Shown piece by piece: positions 1-6,169 of a stretch of DNA of 12,816 nucleotides. The position numbers and the translations under genes were made by a program. The stretch comes from W0P28-013 sp963638355 (GTDB lineage Bacteria; Bacteroidota; Bacteroidia; Bacteroidales; Paludibacteraceae), in the NCBI GenBank assembly GCA_963638355.1, contig CAVHRT010000047.1, positions 1 to 12,816 of the forward strand, written 5' to 3'. The notes beneath the pieces were generated by a model. The model searched no databases. It saw only the letters and a list, made by a program, of their open reading frames with translations, and was not told the origin of the DNA. Numbering within the stretch: position 1 is the first letter of the stretch; each line of letters begins with the position of its first letter.

Positions 1-139
1 GGTGACCAATGTGCAGACTGTCGGCCGTGGGGTCGGTGCCGAGATAGGCAGTTACGCGCTCTTTTGCTAGCAATTCTTCGGTGCCGGGCATCATCTGCGC
101 CAACATACCACGCCATTTCAATTCTTCGATAAAATTCAT
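1..139 (-). CDS. tyrS: Tyrosyl-tRNA synthetase, N-terminal fragment (cut by window edge)
   Basis: Class I aminoacyl-tRNA synthetase that charges tRNA-Tyr with tyrosine in the cytoplasm. Only the first 46 codons are present. The reverse complement reads from an ATG at 139-137 as MNFIEELKWRGMLAQMMPGT, then continues to YLGTDPTADSLHIGH at residues 32-46. The GTDPTADSLHIGH block is the class I signature of bacterial TyrRS (HIGH at 43-46), and the N-terminal 'ELKWRGM' with 'MMPGTEE' is typical of Bacteroidota TyrRS. The gene diverges from the SDR gene at 397 and has its own promoter at 188-219. The remaining ~380 residues lie outside the window. I read it directly from the sequence because the fragment is short. 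Confidence 0.93.
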   Translation of the reverse strand, partial: MNFIEELKWRGMLAQMMPGTEELLAKERVTAYLGTDPTADSLHIGH

Positions 140-187
140 CGTTACAATGTTTCTTTTTTTACAATGTTCGGTTTGCAAAATTGCGTG

Positions 188-219
188 CAAAAATACAGTT
201 TTTTTTGCTCATCTGCAAG
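188..219 (-). promoter_or_regulatory. Bacteroidota-type promoter of tyrS
   Basis: On the minus strand there is a CTTG (219-216), a 20-bp spacer and TATTTTTG (195-188). This fits the Bacteroidota consensus TTTG-N19-21-TAnnTTTG. The -7 box is followed by C, as is usual. Transcription would start near 181-183 and give a leader of about 40 nt before the tyrS ATG at 139. Confidence 0.72.
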
Positions 220-248
220 CCGCCCGCCGCAGCCCTCAGTCGGCAGAT

Positions 249-279
249 TTTGTAATTTCAACAAAAAGGTGTAATTTTG
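249..279 (+). promoter_or_regulatory. Bacteroidota-type promoter of the SDR gene and possibly the four-gene run
   Basis: TTTG (249-252), a 19-bp spacer and TAATTTTG (272-279) followed by C match the Bacteroidota -33/-7 consensus. The start would be near 286, leaving a leader of about 110 nt that includes two heptamer arrays (304-338 and 366-393) before the ATG at 397. No comparably good promoter is visible before the next three genes, so this one may drive all four. Co-transcription is inference. Confidence 0.65.
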
Positions 280-303
280 CATTTTTTAGTAGCAATTTCA
301 TTG

Positions 304-338
304 TTGAATAAAGAGCAAGGAGTAAAGAATAAAGACAG
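304..338 (+). repeat. Degenerate heptanucleotide tandem array, 5 units (consensus AAGARTA)
   Basis: Five consecutive 7-bp units, starting TTGAATA, AAGAGCA and AGGAGTA, continue in exact 7-bp register to 338. They lie in the presumed 5' leader of the SDR gene. The units are imperfect, but the spacing is exact. Confidence 0.6.
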
Positions 339-348
339 GGCACTGCGA

Positions 349-393
349 TTGCAGTTGGCAAGTATAATTTGAAATCTGAAATTTGGAATCTCT
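349..393 (+). repeat. 11-bp tag TTGCAGTTGGC followed by heptamer array (consensus AATYTGA)
   Basis: TTGCAGTTGGC lies at 349-359. After a 6-bp gap come four 7-bp units at 366-393 (AATTTGA, AATCTGA, then two closely related units). The array ends 3 bp before the SDR start codon. The same 11-bp tag borders two other heptamer arrays, at 3040-3050 (opposite strand) and 12699-12709. Confidence 0.65.
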
Positions 394-396
394 TTT

Positions 397-1932
397 ATGA
401 TTGAAAATCAGAAAAAAACTACCGTCTTCCTGACGGGCGCCACTGGCACCATGGGCTGGGCTGGCTTGCAAGAATTGTTGCGCCACGCCGAGCATTACAA
501 TGTGCGCATTTTGGCGCGACCAAGCGAGAAAAATAAGAAAAAATTGGCTCCCATTGCCGACAAAATCGAGGTTGTTTGGGGCGATTTGACAAACTATGCC
601 GATGTGTTGCGCGGCGTTTCGGGCGCCGACATAGTGCTGCATGTGGGTGGCATGGTGTCGCCGCAAGCCGACTACAAACCGCGCGCTACGCGAAAAGTGA
701 ACCTCACGGCAGCCGAAAATGTGAAAAATGCCGTGTTGGCTCAAGGCGAAAATCAGCCTAAAGTGGTCTACATTGGTTCGGTGGCGCAAATGGGCGACCG
801 CCGCGAACCGCTGCATTGGGGGCGCGCTGGCGATCCCATCTGTGTGTCGGCCTACGACCACTACGGCATCACTAAAGCTTTGGCAGAGCGCATCATCACC
901 GATTCGGGAATAAAATGCTGGGTGAGCCTGCGCCAATCGGGTATTCTCTATCCCGCTATCTTGAAAAATTATGATCCGATAATGTTCCATGTGCCGATTC
1001 GTGGCGTGCTAGAGTGGGCCACGGTTGAGGACAGCGGTCGACTGCTCGAACGCGTTTGTCGCCCCGAGGTGCCTGCCGAATTCTGGAACAATTATTACAA
1101 TATAGGCTCTGGAAAAGAGTATCGCATAAGCAACTACGAGTTCGAATGTCTGCTGCTCGACGCCATTGGCTGCCCGCGCCCCGAAAAGATTTTCAACGCC
1201 AATTGGTTTACCACGCGCAATTTCCATGGCATGTGGTATCTCGATGGCGATAAGCTCGAAAATTTCCTTCATTTCCGTGCAAATGTGCCAGTAAAAGAAT
1301 ATTTTGCGCAGATGGCAAAGTCGGAAAGTCTGCCCAGTGGCATCAAATTCGCGCGCATCACCAAAGTGGCGAAACTTGTGCCGCACATCGTGAAGCTGGC
1401 TATGCGCGCCATGGCCAACAAACCCGTTCATGGTACGCAGTGGTGGATTAAAAACGGCGTAGAACAGCGCATTCATGCCTATTATGGTAGTCTTGAAGCC
1501 TATCGCGCCATTCCCGATTGGAAACACATGGATTTGAGCCACCCGAGCGAACAGCCCATTGTGCTTGATCATGGCTACGACGAGCAGAAGCCGCACGAAC
1601 TTTTCACTATCGAAGATATGCAAAAGGCCGCTGCCTATCGTGGCGGAAAATGTCTGTCGACCGAGATGGTGCAGGGCGACTGGGACACGCCTTTGGAGTG
1701 GCAATGTGCCGAAGGTCATCGCTTCAAGGCCTCGCCGCGACTCATCTTGCTGGGCGGGCATTGGTGCCCCGAGTGTTTCCCATATCCGTATGCCGACGAA
1801 CCGAACGCGCGTCCGTGGCAGTGGGACAAAATCGCCAAAGAGAATCCATTCTTTGCGCAAATATGGTCGCCGCTCCACAACGAAAGCGAAAATAATACCT
1901 ACGGACCAGAGATTTTCGACGGCTGGAACTAA
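397..1932 (+). CDS. NAD(P)-dependent epimerase/dehydratase family (extended SDR) with C-terminal zinc-ribbon-like tail
   Basis: A 511-residue protein. The N-terminal half is an extended SDR. It has a Rossmann nucleotide loop TGATGTMG (13-20), WGDL with the acidic residue D63, a serine in YIGSVA (S128) and the catalytic YxxxK (Y156-K160 in YGITK). Such proteins oxidise, reduce or epimerise nucleotide sugars, sterols or related substrates, and the substrate cannot be read from sequence. An ordinary extended SDR is ~300-350 residues. This one adds ~160. Within the addition, C419, C437 and C457-x2-C460 (WCPEC), with H441 in CAEGH, look like a treble-clef or zinc-ribbon site. No signal peptide or membrane segment is evident. 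I start at the ATG at 397, 18 bp before the codons of the nucleotide-binding strand. It diverges from tyrS and is first in a run of four plus-strand genes. Family is firm; exact function unknown. Confidence 0.88.
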   Translation: MIENQKKTTVFLTGATGTMGWAGLQELLRHAEHYNVRILARPSEKNKKKLAPIADKIEVVWGDLTNYADVLRGVSGADIVLHVGGMVSPQADYKPRATRKVNLTAAENVKNAVLAQGENQPKVVYIGSVAQMGDRREPLHWGRAGDPICVSAYDHYGITKALAERIITDSGIKCWVSLRQSGILYPAILKNYDPIMFHVPIRGVLEWATVEDSGRLLERVCRPEVPAEFWNNYYNIGSGKEYRISNYEFECLLLDAIGCPRPEKIFNANWFTTRNFHGMWYLDGDKLENFLHFRANVPVKEYFAQMAKSESLPSGIKFARITKVAKLVPHIVKLAMRAMANKPVHGTQWWIKNGVEQRIHAYYGSLEAYRAIPDWKHMDLSHPSEQPIVLDHGYDEQKPHELFTIEDMQKAAAYRGGKCLSTEMVQGDWDTPLEWQCAEGHRFKASPRLILLGGHWCPECFPYPYADEPNARPWQWDKIAKENPFFAQIWSPLHNESENNTYGPEIFDGWN

Positions 1933-1942
1933 TTGAGAAATA

Positions 1943-2011
1943 AACAATGAATAATGAACAATGAATAATAGGGCGAATAATTGTCAATTATCAATTGTCA
2001 ATTATCAATTG
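1943..2011 (+). repeat. Two adjacent heptamer arrays flanking a GGGCGAATAATTG segment
   Basis: At 1943-1970 there are four units alternating AACAATG and AATAATG/A. At 1984-2011 there are four units alternating TCAATTA and TCAATTG. Each array can also be read as a 14-bp repeat in two copies. Between them, GGGCGAATAATTG (1971-1983) resembles half of the hairpin in the 117-bp repeat (GGGCG...CGCCC). This fills nearly all of the spacer between the SDR and PCMD-like genes. The second array ends 5 bp before the next ATG. Confidence 0.75.
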
Positions 2012-2016
2012 AAAAA

Positions 2017-2982
2017 ATGAAGCAACTCTATACAACTTTGCTGCTCACTTTGGCGGCGGCATCGACTATGGCACAGGAACGCATTGTGCCGATAAAATTT
2101 GGCGACATGGAGCATTGGACCGTGCGCTACATCAAGGAATCGCGCTTGCTGGGCGGCAACACAAAAAAACTGTATGTGCTGGCTCCAACCGACACCATTC
2201 GCAAAAATGCGGCGTACGATTTCAGCAAAACCATTTGGGGTATTTCGAATGCGTATGCTAGTCCTGCGGGAATAGACAAAGGCGCCAATGCCGCTCAGCC
2301 CGAAAAGCGTGGCAAAGGACATTGCGCTCGCCTCGACACGCGTATCGAAGAGGTGAAAGTGCTGGGTTTTATCGACCTTGAAGTGTGCATCGCGGGAACG
2401 CTCTTTTTGGGCAGCAACATCGAGCCTGTAACCAGCACCAGCGATCCTTACGCCGCAATCAACATGGGCATTCCGTTCACGCAAAAGCCCAAGGCGGTGA
2501 TGCTCGACTTGAAAACGCGCGTCAGTCCTGAACAAAAAGTGCTGAAAGCCACGGGACTATCGAAAAAGAAATGGATTGAGGGACACGATGAACCGGAAGT
2601 TTATGTTTTTCTTCAGAAGCGATGGGAGGATGCCGATGGACAAATTCACGCTCTTCGCATTGGCACGGCGCGTGAACGATTCAGCAAGACCATTCCCGAG
2701 TGGAAAAACAACTACCGCATCGATATTCACTATGGTGACATTACGGGCGAGGCGTTTTTTAAGGATTACATGGGACTTTTCCCCGCGGCTGGACAGTTCA
2801 AAGCTCGCAACTCGAAAGGCAAGATGGTGCGCATTCAGGAAGATGGCTGGGGCAGTGCCGACGACACACCAACGCACGTCATTCTGATGATCACCGCTGG
2901 CTGCTATCCTGCATTCTACGGCTACCCCGGCAACGCGCTCTGGGTCGATAATGTGAAGTGGGTTTTTGGTAGTGAGAAGTGA
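2017..2982 (+). CDS. Secreted PCMD-like protein (putative carbohydrate-metabolism domain)
   Basis: A 321-residue exported protein. From the ATG at 2017 it starts MKQLYTTLLLTLAAASTMAQ, a standard Sec signal peptide with probable cleavage after A19 or Q20 and no lipobox cysteine. I reject an upstream in-frame TTG at 1981 because it lies inside a tandem repeat and would bury the signal peptide. The mature part resembles PCMD proteins (Pfam PF13201), which are common in Bacteroidota. It has an early GDMEHW motif, a mid-region CIAGTLFLG, then GIPFTQKPKAVMLDLK, a DEPEVYVFL strand, and the terminal GNALWVDNVKWVF strand. PCMD is a beta-sandwich with an unproven role in carbohydrate binding or processing at the cell surface. 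The last residues, SEK-stop, are encoded by the heptamer array beginning at 2972. The PCMD assignment is by recognition of the pattern only. Confidence 0.78.
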   Translation: MKQLYTTLLLTLAAASTMAQERIVPIKFGDMEHWTVRYIKESRLLGGNTKKLYVLAPTDTIRKNAAYDFSKTIWGISNAYASPAGIDKGANAAQPEKRGKGHCARLDTRIEEVKVLGFIDLEVCIAGTLFLGSNIEPVTSTSDPYAAINMGIPFTQKPKAVMLDLKTRVSPEQKVLKATGLSKKKWIEGHDEPEVYVFLQKRWEDADGQIHALRIGTARERFSKTIPEWKNNYRIDIHYGDITGEAFFKDYMGLFPAAGQFKARNSKGKMVRIQEDGWGSADDTPTHVILMITAGCYPAFYGYPGNALWVDNVKWVFGSEK

Positions 2983-3006
2983 GTAGTGAGAAGTGAGCAG
3001 TGAAAC
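2972..3006 (+). repeat. Heptamer array GTGAGNA, 5 units, overlapping the 3' end of the PCMD-like gene
   Basis: Units at 2972-3006 are GTGAGAA, GTGAGTA and further GTGAGNA variants in exact 7-bp register, with the last degenerate. The stop codon TGA at 2980-2982 and the preceding Glu-Lys codons are part of the array. A second GTGAGNA array occurs at the end of the U32 gene (4343-4370). Confidence 0.85.
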
Positions 3007-3009
3007 CAA

Positions 3010-3050
3010 TTAAGAATTTTGAATTTAGAATTAAGAATCGCCAACTGCAA
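3010..3050 (-). repeat. 11-bp tag TTGCAGTTGGC with heptamer array (minus orientation)
   Basis: Four 7-bp units (TTAAGAA, TTTTGAA, TTTAGAA, TTAAGAA) occupy 3010-3037, and GCCAACTGCAA occupies 3040-3050. On the minus strand this reads TTGCAGTTGGC, two bases, then TTCTTAA-type heptamers. That is the same order as the copy at 12699-12739, so the element as a whole is dispersed and invertible in orientation. Confidence 0.75.
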
Positions 3051-3064
3051 AAAATGTAGATTCC

Positions 3065-3085
3065 GCGGTTCGACAGGCTCACCGC
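3065..3085. repeat. Short inverted repeat GCGGT...ACCGC
   Basis: GCGGT at 3065-3069 pairs with ACCGC at 3081-3085 around the 11-nt loop TCGACAGGCTC. It lies between two heptamer arrays, well after the PCMD-like stop and before the U32 start. There is no T-run after it, so I do not call it a terminator. It looks like another small dispersed palindrome. Confidence 0.45.
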
Positions 3086-3090
3086 CCAAC

Positions 3091-3111
3091 CTGAAATTTG
3101 AAACTTGAAAT
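3091..3111 (+). repeat. Heptamer array TTGAAAT, 3 units
   Basis: The units CTGAAAT, TTGAAAC and TTGAAAT occupy 3091-3111, ending 8 bp before the U32 ATG at 3120. The TTG that opens the third unit (3105) is in frame with the U32 gene. It could be mistaken for its start. Confidence 0.6.
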
Positions 3112-3119
3112 TTTTCGAG

Positions 3120-4367
3120 ATGAATCGTAGCGACATAGAAATAATGGCTCCTGTGGGGTCGTTCGAGAGTCTGGCGGCTGCCATCGATGCTGGGGCTGAT
3201 TCGGTCTATTTTGGCATCGAAAAGTTGAATATGCGCAGTCGCTCTGCCGCCAATTTCACTACCGACGACCTGCGTAAAATCGTTGCCATCTGCAACGAAC
3301 ATGGTGTAAAATCGTACCTCACGGTCAACACGGTGATCTACAACGACGATCTGTCGCTGATGCGTGAAATTGTCGATACCGCCAAAGAGGTGGGCGTCTC
3401 GGCCATCATTGCGTGCGATGTGGCGGTGATGACTTATGCCAACCAAGTGGGCGTGGAGGTGCATCTGTCGACGCAGTTGAACATTGCCAATGCCGAGGCA
3501 CTGCGGTTCTACGCGCAATTTGCCGATGTGGCGGTGTTGGCGCGCGAACTCAACCTCGATCAGGTGGCGGATATCTACAAAAAAATCTGCGAAGAACCCA
3601 TCTTGGGTAAATCTGGAAAGCCTATTCGCATTGAAATGTTTTGTCACGGTGCGCTCTGCATGGCAGTTTCGGGGAAATGCTATCTGAGTCTGCACGAACA
3701 CAATGCTTCGGCCAATCGCGGAGCGTGCATGCAGGTCTGCCGACGCGCCTACACGGTGAAAGATCGCGAAAGCGACATCGAACTCGACATCGAAAATCAG
3801 TACATCATGTCGCCAAAGGACCTGAAAACCATACACTTTCTGAATAAAATGCTCGATTCGGGTGTACGCGTTTTCAAGATCGAGGGGCGTGCGCGCGGTC
3901 CAGAGTATGTGTCGACCGTGGTGCGCTGCTACAGCGAGGCCATCGACAGTTATCTGGAAGGCACTTTCACCGACGAGAAGATTGCAGCGTGGAACGAACG
4001 CCTTGCGCGCGTGTTCAACCGTGGCTTCTGGAACGGCTATTATCTCGGTCAGCGACTTGGCGAATGGAGCAGCCATTATGGTTCGCAGGCCACTCTTCGC
4101 AAGGTGTATGTGGGCAAATGCACCAATTATTTCGCAAAGCTTGGCGTGGCGGAATTTTTGGTCGAGGCGCAACCCATTTCCGTAGGCGATGAATATCTCG
4201 TAACTGGCACAACCACAGGCGCTTACGAAGATATTGTGAAAGAAATTCGTGTCGATTTGCAATCAGCCCAAACCGCTGAAAAAGGCGTCTATTTCTCCAT
4301 CAAAACCGAGAAAACTGTTCGCCGCAACGACAAAATTTACAAGTTAGTAGTGAGCAGTGAGAAGTGA
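3120..4367 (+). CDS. U32-family 'peptidase', probable TrhP-like tRNA hydroxylase
   Basis: A 415-residue cytoplasmic protein. The U32 signature is complete: E172-x-F-C-H-G-A-L-C180-x4-G-x-C187-x-L-S190. Further cysteines at C203 and C207 (ACMQVCRR) could complete an Fe-S site; C175 is also nearby. The N-terminal 'EIMAPVGSFESLAAAIDAGADSVYFG' segment and FKIEGRARGPEYV (252-264) are hallmarks of the family. Despite the old name, characterised U32 proteins of this size (TrhP/YegQ) take part in prephenate-dependent 5-hydroxyuridine formation at tRNA position 34, and RlhA modifies 23S rRNA. The specific role here is inferred. I choose ATG 3120, because the in-frame TTG at 3105 lies within a heptamer repeat. 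The last residues LVVSSEK and the stop are encoded by the heptamer array at 4343-4370, so the native C-terminus has been replaced or extended by repeat sequence. Confidence 0.9.
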   Translation: MNRSDIEIMAPVGSFESLAAAIDAGADSVYFGIEKLNMRSRSAANFTTDDLRKIVAICNEHGVKSYLTVNTVIYNDDLSLMREIVDTAKEVGVSAIIACDVAVMTYANQVGVEVHLSTQLNIANAEALRFYAQFADVAVLARELNLDQVADIYKKICEEPILGKSGKPIRIEMFCHGALCMAVSGKCYLSLHEHNASANRGACMQVCRRAYTVKDRESDIELDIENQYIMSPKDLKTIHFLNKMLDSGVRVFKIEGRARGPEYVSTVVRCYSEAIDSYLEGTFTDEKIAAWNERLARVFNRGFWNGYYLGQRLGEWSSHYGSQATLRKVYVGKCTNYFAKLGVAEFLVEAQPISVGDEYLVTGTTTGAYEDIVKEIRVDLQSAQTAEKGVYFSIKTEKTVRRNDKIYKLVVSSEK

Positions 4368-4370
4368 GCA
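4343..4370 (+). repeat. Heptamer array GTGAGNA, 4 units, inside the 3' end of the U32 gene
   Basis: GTTAGTA, GTGAGCA, GTGAGAA and GTGAGCA occupy 4343-4370. The first 25 bases are coding: the U32 stop TGA is at 4365-4367. It is the same heptamer family as 2972-3006, and both host genes end in Ser-Glu-Lys-stop. Confidence 0.85.
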
Positions 4371-4388
4371 GTGTAGTTTGCACAGCAA

Positions 4389-4409
4389 TAATTCTTAATT
4401 CTAAATTCA
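4389..4409 (+). repeat. Heptamer array TAATTCT, 3 units
   Basis: TAATTCT, TAATTCT and AAATTCA fill 4389-4409. The next seven bases, TAAGGAA (4410-4416), contain the likely ribosome binding site AAGGA of the YifB gene. The array is related to those at 3010-3037 (opposite strand) and 12712-12739. Confidence 0.65.
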
Positions 4410-4416
4410 TAAGGAA

Positions 4417-5955
4417 ATGTTGGTCAAGACTTTCGCAGCAGCCGTTCAGGGCATCAACGCCATACTGGTCACCATCGAGGTGAACATTTCGCAGGGCATT
4501 CGCTTTTTCTTGGTCGGACTGCCCGACAACGCCGTGAAAGAGAGCCACGAGCGCATTCTGTCGGCGTTGCAGTACAACAAAATCCCCGTGCCGCGTCGTC
4601 AGGTGGTCATCAATATGGCACCGGCCGACATTCGCAAAGAGGGCTCGGCCTACGATCTGCCACTGGCCATCGGCATGTTGGCCGCCAACGAAACGCTCGA
4701 TGCTAGCGAACTCGAACAATATGTGCTGATGGGCGAACTGTCGCTCGACGGCACGCTGAAACCTGTGAAAGGCGTGCTGCCGATTGCCATTTTGGCGCGC
4801 GAAAAGGGTTTCAAAGGCTTCATCTTGCCAAAAGAAAATGCTCGCGAAGCCGCTGTGGTAAACGATCTGGAGATTTATGGTGTGTCGAGCATAACCGAAG
4901 TGGTGGAGTTTTTCAATCATAAACGCACGCTGGAGCCGACCATTGTGAACACGCGCGAGGAGTTCTACGCTCATGCCAACGCGTTCGACATCGATTTTGC
5001 TGATGTAAAAGGTCAGGAGAATGTGAAGCGTGCGCTCGAAATTGCCGCTGCGGGCGGACACAACATCATCATGGTTGGTCCTCCGGGCGCAGGCAAATCG
5101 ATGATGGCAAAGCGCATTCCAACCATTCTGCCGCCGCTCACGCTCTACGAGGCGCTCGAGACTACAAAAATTCACTCTGTGGCAGGAAAAATCGATAGCA
5201 ATACTTCGCTCATGGCGCAGCGTCCGTTCCGCAATCCGCACCACACTATTTCCGATGTGGCATTGGTTGGTGGCGGCACTTTTCCGCAGCCAGGCGAGAT
5301 TTCGTTGGCGCACAATGGCGTTCTTTTCCTCGACGAACTGCCCGAGTTCAAGCGCCAAGTGCTAGAGGTGATGCGCCAGCCGTTGGAAGATAGAAAAATC
5401 TGCATTTCGCGTGCTAAATTTGCCGTGGAATATCCTGCTAGTTTCATGCTGGTGGCGGCCATGAATCCTTGTCCGTGCGGCTACTACAACCACCCAATGC
5501 GCGAATGCGTCTGCTCGCCGGGCATGATTCAGAAATACTTGAGTCGTATCAGTGGACCGCTGCTCGATCGTATCGATATGCACATCGAGATTGTGCCAGT
5601 GCCGTTCGATAAACTCTCCGAAGCCGCTCCAGCTGAGCCAAGTGCTGTGATCCGCGAACGCGTGATAAAAGCGCGTCAGGTGCAGGAGGCGCGGTTCAAA
5701 GATGTGCAGGGCGTCTATTGCAACGCGCAGATGTCGTCGAAAATGCTGCGCCGCTACTGCGAAGTGAATGCCGAAGGACAGCAACTTTTGAAAGCCGCTA
5801 TGCTGCGAATGAACCTTTCGGCGCGCGCCTACGACCGTATTCTCAAGGTGGCTCGCACCATTGCCGATATGGCTGGAAGCGAAAATATCGAGACTGAACA
5901 TCTTGCCGAAGCCATCAACTACCGCAATCTCGACAAAGAGGGTTGGGCAGGGTAG
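4417..5955 (+). CDS. YifB/ComM family Mg-chelatase-like AAA+ ATPase
   Basis: 512 residues, the usual full length for YifB. The N-terminal Lon-protease-like (ChlI-type) domain spans ~1-170, with GLPDNAVKES (34-43) and RKEGSAYDLP (73-82). The Mg-chelatase AAA+ core follows, with Walker A GPPGAGKS (221-228), HHTISDVALVGGG (275-287), Walker B LFLDE (303-307) and DRID (384-387). A cysteine cluster (C352, C354, C364, C366 around NPCPCGYY) looks like a zinc knuckle. The C-terminal helical domain follows from ~400. In naturally competent bacteria, ComM is a hexameric helicase that promotes branch migration during integration of transforming DNA. In other bacteria the role is unsettled. The start at ATG 4417 has AAGGA just upstream. 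It is last in the plus-strand run, 49 bp after the U32 gene, and convergent with the secreted amidase gene. Confidence 0.95.
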   Translation: MLVKTFAAAVQGINAILVTIEVNISQGIRFFLVGLPDNAVKESHERILSALQYNKIPVPRRQVVINMAPADIRKEGSAYDLPLAIGMLAANETLDASELEQYVLMGELSLDGTLKPVKGVLPIAILAREKGFKGFILPKENAREAAVVNDLEIYGVSSITEVVEFFNHKRTLEPTIVNTREEFYAHANAFDIDFADVKGQENVKRALEIAAAGGHNIIMVGPPGAGKSMMAKRIPTILPPLTLYEALETTKIHSVAGKIDSNTSLMAQRPFRNPHHTISDVALVGGGTFPQPGEISLAHNGVLFLDELPEFKRQVLEVMRQPLEDRKICISRAKFAVEYPASFMLVAAMNPCPCGYYNHPMRECVCSPGMIQKYLSRISGPLLDRIDMHIEIVPVPFDKLSEAAPAEPSAVIRERVIKARQVQEARFKDVQGVYCNAQMSSKMLRRYCEVNAEGQQLLKAAMLRMNLSARAYDRILKVARTIADMAGSENIETEHLAEAINYRNLDKEGWAG

Positions 5956-5963
5956 ACCTTCTG

Positions 5964-6005
5964 ATAGGTGAGAGTTGAGAGTTTATAGGTGATAGTTGAG
6001 AGGAT
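5964..6005 (+). repeat. Heptamer array, 6 units (ATAGGTG / AGAGTTG)
   Basis: Six 7-bp units from 5964 mix ATAGGTG, AGAGTTG, AGAGTTT and ATAGTTG in exact register. The array starts 8 bp after the YifB stop, in the spacer between two convergent genes. Confidence 0.75.
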
Positions 6006-6021
6006 AACTTTGTGAAAAAAC

Positions 6022-6049
6022 GTAGGGACGTAGCGTGCCGCGTCCCTAC
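6022..6049. repeat. GTAGGGACG...CGTCCCTAC inverted repeat (possible 3' hairpin)
   Basis: GTAGGGACG (6022-6030) is the exact reverse complement of CGTCCCTAC (6041-6049), with a 10-nt centre TAGCGTGCCG. A 9-bp GC-rich stem 66 bp after the YifB stop could end its transcript or protect its 3' end, but no T-run follows. It is related to the palindromes at 10907-10928 and 12659-12684. Confidence 0.6.
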
Positions 6050-6053
6050 AAAC

Positions 6054-6133
6054 CCAGAAACAGAAATTGCGCTGACAATTTCGAGAAACCTAGAAACTTT
6101 CTAACCAGAAATCTAGAAATTAGAAATCAGAAA
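6054..6133 (+). repeat. Irregular 7/8-bp tandem repeat, NNAGAAA units
   Basis: Repeated CCAGAAA, CAGAAAT, CCTAGAAA, TCTAGAAA, TTAGAAA and TCAGAAA units run across 6054-6133 with two interruptions. The period slips between 7 and 8 bp, unlike the strict 7-bp arrays. Together with 5964-6049 it fills most of the convergent spacer. Confidence 0.55.
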
Positions 6134-6169
6134 CTTCCCTTTCTTCTTGGGGGATAAGAAGGGGTCTGT

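Noticed and set aside
140..396. Riboswitch or T-box leader for tyrS
   Set aside because: The minus-strand leader from the predicted start is only about 40 nt, too short for a T-box. No specifier or antiterminator structure is visible.
1981..2016. TTG start 36 bp upstream for the PCMD-like protein
   Set aside because: The added residues are translated heptamer repeat and would precede a clear signal peptide that starts at ATG 2017.
2922..4262. 446-codon open frame on the minus strand
   Set aside because: It lies antisense to the U32 gene, whose family motifs are unambiguous. The translation shows no domain and is rich in His, Arg and Phe, as shadows of biased codon use are.
4300..5358. 352-codon minus-strand open frame, and similar long shadows at 1009-1947 (-) and 7919-8845 (+)
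   Set aside because: All are antisense to well-supported genes (yifB, the SDR, the amidase) and lack recognisable motifs.
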